Program-made: the position numbers and the translations under genes | DNA from: Acetobacteroides hydrogenigenes | GTDB lineage: Bacteria; Bacteroidota; Bacteroidia; Bacteroidales; ZOR0009 | Assembly (NCBI RefSeq): GCF_004340205.1 | Contig: NZ_SLWB01000001.1 | Location: 558,001-622,000, forward strand | Length of the DNA stretch: 64,000 bases | Direction: 5' to 3' | The notes under the pieces: generated by a model | The model's input: the letters and a program-made list of their open reading frames with translations, nothing else | What the model was told of the DNA's origin: nothing | Database searches by the model: none | Shown here: in pieces, positions 36,401 to 43,854 of the stretch | Position numbering within the stretch: the stretch's first letter is position 1 | Layout of the letters: each line of letters begins with the position of its first letter

Positions 36401-37724
36401 CGTAGTACGATGCAAATACGCTCACATCAAGCCCCACCAGCAAATCGTAGTACCGCTTATTGAAGATGCCATCGTTGCCATTTAGGTAGCTTGGTACAAA
36501 AAACACCTTCACCTTGTCCGTTTTCTTATTGGTAAGGCCAGCCTGTCGAATCTTGCCCATTATGGGATCGACATCGGCATCTGCCAAGTAATGGGTAAGG
36601 AATGGATCGTGAAGAGCTGCCGCATCGGTAAGATTCCTATCGTGAAGGTTGCGAACCAGATCTCGGCGAGGACCATGCTGGTTGGCCGGAATAAACAGGA
36701 ACGCCAAAACCTCGCGCGTCAAGCGCTCGTCCTTATTTAAACGTCCAAGCGATTCGATAAGCACGTCGAGCCCCTTATTCTTAAACTCGTACCGCCCGGA
36801 TGTTCCTACAAGCATACAATCGGGAGAAACGGGGTAGGCCAAGAGCGCCTCTGCAGCTTCGAGCATTGCCACCCGAGCCTCTATCCGCATAAGCTTTAGC
36901 TCCTCGCGGTCGGGAACAATGGATAGGTCGAAGCCGTTGGGGGTGACCATATCCACCGTTTGATTCAGAAAGTGGGAGCACTCTCGGGCCGTTATGCCGC
37001 TTACGGTGGTAAAGATATCGGCCTCCATCGCGGCAATCTTTTCGAGCGAATGCTTTGCCTGCACGTTATTATCCTTTGCCGCCAGATCGGGGTTCACGCT
37101 AAGCATTCCATCGTAAAGAGGCATATTTGTACCCGCTAGGCAACGCCCCAACACGGTAGCATGGGTTGTAAACACGGTTGACACTACGGGCAGCTGGGCC
37201 TTTAGGTACAAAAGCCCCGAGCCGGTCATCCACTCGTGGAAATGGGCCACCACCCGGCTATCGCCGGTTAGCATATAGTGGTAGAAGCTTTCGATAACAC
37301 GCCCTACGGTAAATCCAAAAATAGCGGGCTCAATATAGTCCCACTGACCGGTTAGCGAGTCGAGGTTGTACTGCTCCCAGTACCACTTAAAGAGCTCATC
37401 CTTCTTCTCTACGTAGGACGATGTATCCACCAAAAATGCGATTGGGTTACCGGGAATATTCCACCGCCCGACTCGGAAACGAAGCCCCTCGTGGTGCAGC
37501 CGCTCGCGCCAACCTTTAAACATCTCCTTATCCTCGATAAATTCGGAGGTTCCGCCTATATCCTTAAACAGGTCGGGGCCAATGCAGATATGCCTATCGG
37601 GCAGCTTTTCTGATAGCTGAAGGGCTTTGGTCGAGATAACCGTATGAATTCCCCCTATCTTGTTGCACACCTCCCACGATACTTCAAAAAGGTAGGAAGG
37701 TATAATGTCGTTAGTCGTGCTCAT
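33474..37724 (-). CDS. Fused glycogen synthase and alpha-glucan phosphorylase
   Basis: 1416 residues in two enzymes. Residues 1 to about 570 resemble eukaryote-type (GT3) glycogen synthase: SWEVCNKIGGIHTVIST at 16-32, HFHEWMTGSGLLYLK, and the C-terminal EPWGYTPQESLAF. From about residue 600 the chain is a short-type alpha-glucan phosphorylase (GT35): FSMEYGIDRSLKIYSGGLGV, HCNEGHAAF, and near 1165-1180 NPARPMEASGTSGQKAVLNG, which includes the Lys expected to hold pyridoxal phosphate. Both glycogen-building and glycogen-degrading activities would thus be on one chain; this fusion is known in Bacteroidota. It follows the GH57 gene by 17 bp in an operon. Confidence 0.9.
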   Translation of the reverse strand: MSTTNDIIPSYLFEVSWEVCNKIGGIHTVISTKALQLSEKLPDRHICIGPDLFKDIGGTSEFIEDKEMFKGWRERLHHEGLRFRVGRWNIPGNPIAFLVDTSSYVEKKDELFKWYWEQYNLDSLTGQWDYIEPAIFGFTVGRVIESFYHYMLTGDSRVVAHFHEWMTGSGLLYLKAQLPVVSTVFTTHATVLGRCLAGTNMPLYDGMLSVNPDLAAKDNNVQAKHSLEKIAAMEADIFTTVSGITARECSHFLNQTVDMVTPNGFDLSIVPDREELKLMRIEARVAMLEAAEALLAYPVSPDCMLVGTSGRYEFKNKGLDVLIESLGRLNKDERLTREVLAFLFIPANQHGPRRDLVRNLHDRNLTDAAALHDPFLTHYLADADVDPIMGKIRQAGLTNKKTDKVKVFFVPSYLNGNDGIFNKRYYDLLVGLDVSVFASYYEPWGYTPQESLAFYVPTVTTSLAGFGRWMDAHRFPNSSLVVIPRTDGNAPEVVAGIESTILDLSKVGVEEYEKLRRDANTLATKTQWSSFVKFYLRAYSQAVSKSFGRANRLVGMDKSDLLSFVDKAQELSRPRWNKVFVQKNIPDRIKPLEEISRNYWWSWNQEALELFEMVDPALWVSCNKNPLDFLNKLSYLRYRSLECDNRFLKRLDEVYGHFRAYMDKKAEGAYKIAYFSMEYGIDRSLKIYSGGLGVLAGDYLKEASDQNAGIVAVGLLYRNGYFSQQLSSSGQQISLVDYQDYSKLAITQVKDCEGCPLAISVPLPGRRLFARVWRVDVGRTELYLLDADYEANLPEDRAITYQLYGGDWENRLKQEILLGIGGMRALRRMCITPDVFHCNEGHAAFIGIERMLYLIEEEKLSYAEAIEVVRSSSIFTTHTPVPAGHDAFPEEMLAPYLSFLPARLKISWEQLIRLGGLKPNSPADKFSMSMLAANLSQEINGVSMLHGDVSRHIFKRLYNGYMSSELHIGYVTNGVHFPTWASTEIVQLIENEEMPSAAEAIGTPAWKDRIEVIDDKQLWHTKCGLRSKLMGVVRDRLFNPAYSSYGDPKQTLRIGEIVRDDVLTIGFARRFATYKRAALLFRDLKRIEEILNNPERPVQLLFAGKAHPNDGPGQSLIKYIVEISKRPEFEGKVVFLQNYDMELARSMVQGVDVWLNNPARPMEASGTSGQKAVLNGTLHFSVLDGWWVEGYQKNAGWALAQEQYYQNEEYQDQFDAESIYSIIEDEIVPAYYDRDKDGVPHRWVEYMKNSLKDVAPQFTTKRMLFDYQKKYYKWLTKRSKEIALNDYEMAREYADWKRKMLRNWSSISILSVSQFQKEKEEIVVGKKYFSYVKFDLKELSTDDIGVEMVVAKPLDGDEVEVMLKKEYELVEAEGSIATYRVEIIPINPGIYEVGVRMFAKSKLMPNRQDFCLARWL

Positions 37725-37741
37725 CGTGTACCGCGCTAATT

Positions 37742-39025
37742 TTATTCCAGATATAAAGTAGGATCGCTGGCCTGACTTGTGGAGCCTTTGCTGCCAGGCG
37801 GTGTAACCTCGGGCATTGGCATACGCTGCCGTTGCTCGTTTAGTGCTCTATCAACACGCGCTTCGAAGTCGGTTAGCACATTCATATAGGTAATGTACGC
37901 CTCGAAGGGCGAGCCGAAGTGGTTGAAGTAGCGGTGCACCTCGCCGTCGGAGTGCTGTTTAACGCACATGTAGTAGAAGTGGTCGCTCGACTGCAGCTTT
38001 CCCCAAACGCTACGTATCGCCTCGTCGTTTAGCAGGTTTACCTTCTTGGAGAGGGCGTACACCTTATCAAAGGCGTCATCCTGCATTCCATTGCCCAACC
38101 ATGCCGACAGATCGCGCTCCGTATCGGCCCACGAAAGGTTCGATGGCACGCTTAGCGCACCTATCGGCGTTCGGCGCGTGGCCACCTCCGATGGAGCTGC
38201 AAACCTCAGTTGGTTGGTTTTTAGTATTGCATCAGGCAGCATCCCCAAGAAATCGAAGATGCCGGTAGAAGCCCACTGGTGCTCGCCAAAAGTCTCGTAA
38301 TCCATAAATAGGTTGATCACCTCGTCGGTTTGGGGAGTTCGGTTTAGCCACGCCACGTACTTTTCGACGGTAAGGGGCCATTCCTCCCAACCCTTATTGG
38401 AGAAGCGGAAGGCGATATCGTCGCTACGCCTGTAGTTGCGCAGAAGAAGCGTTAGCGAAGGGTCGTTGGGATGCGCGTAGAGAACGTTGGGGCTCCGTGT
38501 ACCCAGCACCTTTTCGGCGCCTTCGGTAAGGATTGTCCTAAAGCCCATCGCGCCTACCCGCGCTCCAATTCGATCGGAGTACAAGAACTCGGTGTTGCGA
38601 AATACCGCAGGAGTAACCCCAAAAAGGGCTGTTATTTTTTTCTGATGCTTGCCTACCTGATGCTCAAAATCGGCAGTGCCAACAATCGAGGAAAGCGTAT
38701 GGTAGTAGGTTTCGGACAGCAGCTCAACGCAACCCGTTTCGACAAGCTCCCTGAACGAGTCGAGCACCCGTGGCGAGTACTGCTCAAATTGTTCGAGGGC
38801 TGTCCCCGAAATCGAAAAGGCAACCTTAAGCTCACCATCGTACCGCTTAATCAGCTTTAGGAGTAAGCTATTGGCGGGCAGGTAGCATTTCTCCGCAACC
38901 TTATTCATGATGCTTCGGTTGGCCGAATCGTCAAAGTAGCCCACCCCTTTACCAATGTCAAAAAAGCGGAAGCGCCTTAGCCGAAACGGCTGATGAACCT
39001 GAAAGTAGAAGCAAACGTCCTTCAT
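37742..39025 (-). CDS. Glycoside hydrolase family 57 enzyme
   Basis: 427 residues from the ATG at 39025, chosen because the conserved start (MKDVCFYFQVHQPFRLR) begins there. The GH57 catalytic nucleophile is the Glu in FRNTEFLYSD (near residue 143), and the acid/base region is NLFMDYETFGEHQ (near 242). The family holds alpha-amylases and 4-alpha-glucanotransferases that trim or transfer alpha-1,4-glucan. The enzyme is cytoplasmic (no signal peptide). Next to the fused synthase/phosphorylase it should act on glycogen. Confidence 0.88.
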   Translation of the reverse strand: MKDVCFYFQVHQPFRLRRFRFFDIGKGVGYFDDSANRSIMNKVAEKCYLPANSLLLKLIKRYDGELKVAFSISGTALEQFEQYSPRVLDSFRELVETGCVELLSETYYHTLSSIVGTADFEHQVGKHQKKITALFGVTPAVFRNTEFLYSDRIGARVGAMGFRTILTEGAEKVLGTRSPNVLYAHPNDPSLTLLLRNYRRSDDIAFRFSNKGWEEWPLTVEKYVAWLNRTPQTDEVINLFMDYETFGEHQWASTGIFDFLGMLPDAILKTNQLRFAAPSEVATRRTPIGALSVPSNLSWADTERDLSAWLGNGMQDDAFDKVYALSKKVNLLNDEAIRSVWGKLQSSDHFYYMCVKQHSDGEVHRYFNHFGSPFEAYITYMNVLTDFEARVDRALNEQRQRMPMPEVTPPGSKGSTSQASDPTLYLE

Positions 39026-39252
39026 TTCGAAGCCATTTTTGGTAGATTCATTGCCCTCTACCCCAACAAGCAGCCCCAACAATCGGCAACAAATTATGAA
39101 AACCGCGCTAAACGAGGGAAGCTTTCCGCGTTAAATACCAGAAACCCCCAATAGCTATTCGTTAAATAGTCTGCCCTAAGCTGGAAGTAGCATAAAGGAT
39201 GCTTTAATGGTTGAACAAGAATGCTCGTGAAGGAGGCAGGGATTCTGAGGTG

Positions 39253-39580
39253 GTCGATCGGGTTCGGAACCGGGTCGACGCGTCGTTGGACGTATACAGA
39301 GGGCTTATGCAACGTATCCGGGGTGGTTATATAACGTATCCAGAGTGGTTCGGGACGTATCCGAAGGCGTTATGCAACGTATCCGGGGTGGTTCGGAGAC
39401 GATCCGTTGGGGTTCGGAACCGGGTCGATGCGTCGTTGGACGTATCCAGAGTGGTCCGGGACGTATCCGAAGGCGTTATGCAACGTATCCGGGGTGGTTC
39501 GGAGGCGATCCATTGGGGTTCGGAACCGGGTCGATGCGTCGTTGGACGTATCCAGAGGGGCTATACAACGTATCCGACGC
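39253..39580. repeat. Higher-order tandem array: 106-bp repeat made of 21-22-bp units
   Basis: CGTATCC-type motifs occur at 39291, 39313, 39335, 39356, 39378, 39400, 39441, 39462, 39484, 39506, 39547 and 39569, mostly 21-22 bp apart. Five units make a 106-bp repeat: GGTTCGGAACCGGGTCGA recurs at 39411 and 39517 (106 bp apart), and a first copy lies at 39261 (150 bp before). Frames in this stretch are not coding, since 106 is not a multiple of three. The stretch 39026-39252 holds no other feature that I can see, except the regulatory region of the GH57 gene. Confidence 0.8.
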
Positions 39581-39589
39581 CCCCGTGAG

Positions 39590-40180
39590 CTACTTCGCAG
39601 AGTTCCCCCAGCCGTACTTTCTAGCCAAGCGCTGGTAGCCATAGTAGCACAGCCACCCAATTAAAGCACCGAGGGCTCCACCTGCTAGTATATCGGTAGG
39701 GAAATGAACCCCAAGGTAAATTCGGCTAATAGATACTACGACAGCCCACGATAGGGCGATAGCGGTAACAGCCTTACGCCTTGCATAAAGAGCAATAAAG
39801 ACAGCCACGCCAAAGGTGTTGGCTGCATGCGACGATACGAATCCGTACAGCCCACCATGGTAGGCATCGCCATTAGGCTTTATGTGGTAGTGAAGATTTT
39901 CCATTACTCCCGGAGTGTGGCTTGGCCGAAGCCGACAAACCACATCCTTAAAACACTCCACCGAAATTCTATCGGCGAGCAGAACGACCAGCGCAATAGC
40001 CAGTAGGGGGCGCCACAAATTTTTCCCTTCACCCTTATATAGTAGGTAGATGAAGTAGGCGTACACAGGTAGCGAAACCAACGGCTTCGACAGCTGCCAC
40101 ATTACCGCATCCAGAAAAGGGCAGTGCAGCCCATTAATAAAGTAGAGAATCTGCGTATCAACCCCTAAAAGCCAGCCCAT
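39590..40180 (-). CDS. PAP2-family phosphatase, membrane-bound
   Basis: 196 residues with five or six hydrophobic helices. The three phosphatase motifs are all visible: CFKDVVCRLRPSHTPG (motif 1, KX6RP), FVSSHAANTFG (motif 2, with the catalytic His) and SRIYLGVHFPTD (motif 3). In Bacteroidota such enzymes dephosphorylate undecaprenyl pyrophosphate or lipid A at the periplasmic face. The substrate cannot be decided here. Its start is 3 bp after the obg stop, so it is the last gene of that operon. Confidence 0.88.
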   Translation of the reverse strand: MGWLLGVDTQILYFINGLHCPFLDAVMWQLSKPLVSLPVYAYFIYLLYKGEGKNLWRPLLAIALVVLLADRISVECFKDVVCRLRPSHTPGVMENLHYHIKPNGDAYHGGLYGFVSSHAANTFGVAVFIALYARRKAVTAIALSWAVVVSISRIYLGVHFPTDILAGGALGALIGWLCYYGYQRLARKYGWGNSAK

Positions 40181-40183
40181 AGT

Positions 40184-41173
40184 CTATTCGTTGTTAAGTT
40201 GTTTCCAGATCATATCCTTCAGTTCCTGCATGTGGTACCCCACCACCGAACTAATAAATACATGAGGGATACCGGGTAAATCCTGTTCGATCTCCGCCAT
40301 CAGTTCCTCGTCGAGCATATCCGACTTGGTGATGGCCAGGATACGCTTCTTGTCGAGCAGCTCCGGATTGTACATCTTCAGCTCGTTAACCAGCACGTTA
40401 TACTCCTCGTGGATATTCTTGCTGTCGGCAGGAATCATAAAGAGGAGCATCGAGTTACGCTCAATATGGCGAAGGAAGCGCAGTCCAAGCCCACGCCCCT
40501 CGTGTGCACCCTCGATGATACCAGGAATATCGGCCATCACAAACGACTTGCCGTCGCGATGCTCTACGATACCGATGTTAGGTTCCAGAGTGGTAAAGGC
40601 GTAGTCGGCAATTTTTGGCTTTGCGGCAGATATGGCCGAAAGCAAGGTCGACTTTCCGGCGTTCGGAAATCCAACAAGCCCTACATCGGCAAGTATCTTA
40701 AGCTCTAGGATAAACCAGCCTTCAACACCCGGCATACCGGGCTGCGCATAGCGAGGCGCCTGGTTGGTTGCCGTCTTAAAGTGCCAGTTGCCCAAGCCTC
40801 CGATTCCACCGGGAGCAATCACCTTCTCTTCGCCATCTTCGGTTACCTCGAGAAGCACCTCGCCGGTTTCGGCATCCTTGGCAATGGTTCCAAGCGGAAC
40901 CTCAAGAATAACGTCTTCGCCAGACTTGCCGCTTCGGCGCTGGCCATGGCCGCACTCACCATTATCGGCGTGTATATGCTTACGGTATTTTAGGTGGATA
41001 AGCGTCCAGTGCTGATGGCTACCACGAAGAATGATGCTACCCCCAACGCCGCCATCGCCGCCATCGGGTCCACCAAACTCAACAAACTTCTCGCGACGAA
41101 AGTGCGAGGAACCAGCGCCACCGTTACCAGAGCGCAAAAAGACTTTTACGTAATCTACAAAGTTAGATTGCAT
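40184..41173 (-). CDS. obgE: GTPase Obg (CgtA)
   Basis: 329 residues. It is an essential GTPase that binds the 50S ribosomal subunit and takes part in its maturation. Residues 1-158 are the glycine-rich Obg fold ([49 protein letters not shown]). The G domain starts at about 160, with [14 protein letters not shown] (G1), [16 protein letters not shown] (G3) and TKSD (G4). It has no C-terminal OCT extension. Order hpt-adk-obg is common in Bacteroidota. Confidence 0.95.
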   Translation of the reverse strand: MQSNFVDYVKVFLRSGNGGAGSSHFRREKFVEFGGPDGGDGGVGGSIILRGSHQHWTLIHLKYRKHIHADNGECGHGQRRSGKSGEDVILEVPLGTIAKDAETGEVLLEVTEDGEEKVIAPGGIGGLGNWHFKTATNQAPRYAQPGMPGVEGWFILELKILADVGLVGFPNAGKSTLLSAISAAKPKIADYAFTTLEPNIGIVEHRDGKSFVMADIPGIIEGAHEGRGLGLRFLRHIERNSMLLFMIPADSKNIHEEYNVLVNELKMYNPELLDKKRILAITKSDMLDEELMAEIEQDLPGIPHVFISSVVGYHMQELKDMIWKQLNNE

Positions 41174-41199
41174 GTGCTATTTTTTCGGGAACTAAGTGG

Positions 41200-41207
41200 C
41201 AAAGGTA
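41200..41207 (-). promoter_or_regulatory. -7 element of an obg promoter
   Basis: TACCTTTG on the minus strand (CAAAGGTA on plus) is an exact TAnnTTTG in the adk-obg gap, 26 bp before the obg start; a weak TTTA lies 19 bp upstream as -33. So obg may be read from its own promoter as well as from the hpt-adk transcript. Confidence 0.5.
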
Positions 41208-41226
41208 CGAATAATAAACTTAGCGA

Positions 41227-41814
41227 TTAAACCTTTAAGTTAGAGGTAGCCACGGCAACCTGCTCCTTAATGCGGTTAAGGATCTCGTCGAGGGTTCCAA
41301 CACCGTCCACCTCATAGTACTTACCGGCATTTTTATAGAGCCCCATTACGGCCTCAGTTCGCTCGTGGTAGATTCGAATACGCTTTCTTATAATATCGAT
41401 GTTACTATCGTCAGGGCGATGAGCCTCTTCTCCCCGCTTAAGCAGACGCTGTGCCAGCTCATCCTCGGCAACATCAAGCGAAACCATCAAGGTAACCGAC
41501 GAGCCTACCGATGCAAGAATAGAATCGAGCACACCAACCTGCGCAATGTTACGAGGAAACCCATCAAGAACAAAGCCATTACCATGCTTATTCTCCTGAA
41601 CCGCTTTCTCAAGCAGCGTAATCACCACCTCGTCGGGTGCAAAGTTACCCGCCTCGATGCTTTTTGCTCGCATCCCAAGCTCTGTGCCCTTGGCGATCTC
41701 CTCACGGAGCATGTCTCCTGTCGACAAGTGCATCAACCCAAACTCTTTTGCAAGCAGATTCGCCTGCGTACCCTTACCGGCACCAGGTGCTCCAAATAGG
41801 ACAATATTTAGCAT
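41227..41814 (-). CDS. adk: Adenylate kinase
   Basis: 195 residues. Interconverts ATP, AMP and ADP. The P-loop GAPGAGKGTQA is at residues 8-18, the AMP-binding segments STGDMLREE and DGFPRN follow, and the short lid (RGEEAHRPDDSN) replaces the long zinc-type lid, so this is the short form usual in Bacteroidota. The gene lies 25 bp after hpt and 53 bp before obg. Confidence 0.95.
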   Translation of the reverse strand: MLNIVLFGAPGAGKGTQANLLAKEFGLMHLSTGDMLREEIAKGTELGMRAKSIEAGNFAPDEVVITLLEKAVQENKHGNGFVLDGFPRNIAQVGVLDSILASVGSSVTLMVSLDVAEDELAQRLLKRGEEAHRPDDSNIDIIRKRIRIYHERTEAVMGLYKNAGKYYEVDGVGTLDEILNRIKEQVAVATSNLKV

Positions 41815-41839
41815 GATTAAAAAGTGAACTTTAATATGA

Positions 41840-42379
41840 CTACTCTACCAAGGTGTAAATGCTCTTGTAGTTACGACCAAGCTCTTGATAGTCTAAGCCA
41901 TATCCTACAATAAAGTCGTTAGGAATTTCCATCCCAACATAGTCAATCTTCAAATCTTTTGTATATGCTTCGGGCTTAAACAGGAAAGTTGCAATCTTAA
42001 TCTCCTTTGGCTGCTGTTCTCCAACAACTTCAAGCAGTTTCTCAAGAGTAGTTCCAGTGTCGATGATGTCCTCTACAATAATCACAACCCTGTCCTTTAA
42101 ACTTTTTGTAAGCCCAATAAGTTCGTTAACCTTTCCCGAAGTCGAAGTCCCTTGGTAGGAAGCCAGCTTTGTAAAGGATATTTCGCACTGAAAGTTGATG
42201 TTCTTAATAAGGTCTGCCGTAAACATAAACGACCCGTTAAGTACACTTAAGAAAACGGGGAGATCAGCATCAGTATACTCACTATTGATTTGATCTGCAA
42301 CTTTTTTTACAGCATCTTGAATTCGATCCGAGGGGATTGAAACTTCAAAAACTTTATCATGAAGTTTGATACGTTCCAT
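41840..42379 (-). CDS. hpt: Hypoxanthine phosphoribosyltransferase
   Basis: 179 residues from the ATG at 42379, where the conserved N-terminus (MERIKLHDKVFEV) begins; the frame is open to 42436 but without family similarity. It salvages hypoxanthine and guanine to IMP and GMP. The PRPP-binding loop is VEDIIDTGTTLEKL, and LNGSFMFTADL is the first substrate loop. First gene of the hpt-adk-obg-PAP2 unit, divergent from purE, another purine gene. Confidence 0.93.
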   Translation of the reverse strand: MERIKLHDKVFEVSIPSDRIQDAVKKVADQINSEYTDADLPVFLSVLNGSFMFTADLIKNINFQCEISFTKLASYQGTSTSGKVNELIGLTKSLKDRVVIIVEDIIDTGTTLEKLLEVVGEQQPKEIKIATFLFKPEAYTKDLKIDYVGMEIPNDFIVGYGLDYQELGRNYKSIYTLVE

Positions 42380-42456
42380 AAAGGGAGTAGAAATTTTAAG
42401 TATCTTGCGAAAGTAAGAATAATTGTTTAATTTCAACTTAAAAGCTTGAGCGCTTT

Positions 42457-42969
42457 ATGCAACCAAAAGTAAGCATTATCATGGGGAGCACTTCCGACCT
42501 TAAGATTATGGAAGAAGCCGCAAAATTCTTGAACGAAATGCAAATTCCGTTCGAAATCAACGCCCTATCAGCACACCGTGTACCCGAAATGGTACTTGAT
42601 TTTGCAAAAAACGCCCATACCCGAGGCATTAAGGTTATTATTGCCGGAGCAGGAGGTGCAGCACACCTTCCAGGTGTAGTTGCAGCCCTTACTCCACTTC
42701 CTGTAATTGGAGTCCCTTGTAGATCTTCAATCTCTATTGATGGCTGGGACTCAATCCTTTCAATCCTTCAAATGCCAGCAGGAATTCCAGTTGCCACTGT
42801 TGCTCTTGATGGCGCTAAAAATGCAGGTATTCTTGCTGCGCAAATCATAGGCACAGGAGAACCTGCTATTTTTGAAAAAATTAAAGCTTTCAAGGCAGAT
42901 TTAGCAAAGAAAATAAGTTCTGCAAACATTGAACTTGCAAAAGTAAAGTACGAGTATAAGACCAACTAA
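42457..42969 (+). CDS. purE: N5-carboxyaminoimidazole ribonucleotide mutase
   Basis: 170 residues, class I PurE. It moves the carboxylate of N5-CAIR to give CAIR in purine synthesis. The GSTSDL loop near the N-terminus (residues 9-14), the SAHRVPE segment with the catalytic His, and AGAGGAAHLPG and the mutase loop VPCRS are all present. It starts 77 bp from hpt, on the opposite strand, and the next gene begins 6 bp after its stop, so two outer-membrane genes are read with it. Confidence 0.95.
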   Translation: MQPKVSIIMGSTSDLKIMEEAAKFLNEMQIPFEINALSAHRVPEMVLDFAKNAHTRGIKVIIAGAGGAAHLPGVVAALTPLPVIGVPCRSSISIDGWDSILSILQMPAGIPVATVALDGAKNAGILAAQIIGTGEPAIFEKIKAFKADLAKKISSANIELAKVKYEYKTN

Positions 42970-42975
42970 ACCGAA

Positions 42976-43842
42976 ATGAATATAAGGGATGGCATATCGA
43001 AGATTCACTTGCTGATTTTTTCGGTAGCCATTCCTTTAGCATTACCAACCGCAACCCAAGGACAAATACTTGCCGATGCAAGCCCCTTCGGAAGCCGTGC
43101 TACGGCACTTGGGTCTACCTATGTTACCCTAACCGACTTCTGGTCGTCGCTTAACAACCCCGCCAACATAGCCTATCAGGCAAACCAATATGCAGCAGGA
43201 GTTTACTACGAGAACTCCTACCTTATCAAGGAGCTAAATCGATCAAGCATTGGTTTTTCTTACGCCTCAAAACACCTAAATGCAGGCATATTCCTGTCTC
43301 GCTTCGGGATAACCTCATACAACCAAGGCAATGCTGCACTTATTGTCGGCAAAAACATATGGAAGAATATAAGCGTTGGAGGTAAAGTTTGCTACAACTA
43401 CATTCAGGTTGCCGATGGATATGGATCGGTCGCGGCTTTCACCGGCGAATTTGGCGTTAACGCACAGCTGTCCAAAAGCGTTACGGTTGGAATCCATATA
43501 AAAAATCCCACGCACGAAAGAATTGGAAAAGAAGTAAAAGAAACGCTACCATCCTCTCTAGCCTTTGGCGTATCTTACCTATCATCTTGGGGATTTACCG
43601 TATTCTCGGACATAAATAAACCACTCGAACAAAAAGCCGCATTCCACACCGGTTTTGAATGGAGCATGTACAAAGGTCTCTGTGCACGTGTAGGATTCCG
43701 CTCTTCACCCAATATGCTAAGTGTAGGATTGGGCTACACAGCAAACATTCTATCATTCGACATAGCAATATCCAAACATCAAACACTAGGCTACTCACCT
43801 CAAGCCTCAACCACTATATGGTTCAACAAAAAATCTAAATAA
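42976..43842 (+). CDS. PorV/PorQ-like outer-membrane protein
   Basis: 288 residues with a signal peptide ending near TQGQ (residue 30). The start of the mature protein (ASPFGSRATALGSTYVTLTD and WSSLNNPANIA) is typical of the PorV/PorQ group, barrel proteins related to FadL that in several Bacteroidota serve the type IX system. The body consists of amphipathic strands (AGVYYENSYLI, GVSYLSSWGFTVF). It may therefore help export or anchor surface proteins such as the LRR protein, but this is inference. It is in one operon with purE and the HhH protein. Confidence 0.7.
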   Translation: MNIRDGISKIHLLIFSVAIPLALPTATQGQILADASPFGSRATALGSTYVTLTDFWSSLNNPANIAYQANQYAAGVYYENSYLIKELNRSSIGFSYASKHLNAGIFLSRFGITSYNQGNAALIVGKNIWKNISVGGKVCYNYIQVADGYGSVAAFTGEFGVNAQLSKSVTVGIHIKNPTHERIGKEVKETLPSSLAFGVSYLSSWGFTVFSDINKPLEQKAAFHTGFEWSMYKGLCARVGFRSSPNMLSVGLGYTANILSFDIAISKHQTLGYSPQASTTIWFNKKSK

Positions 43843-43854
43843 AAATAAACACGA

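Noticed and set aside
39211-39588. Open frame of 125 codons with repeated RIRGG and VRNRVDASLDV words
   Set aside because: It only reads through the tandem array in one frame; the 106-bp repeat is not a multiple of three, so copies fall in different frames, and other frames are open too.
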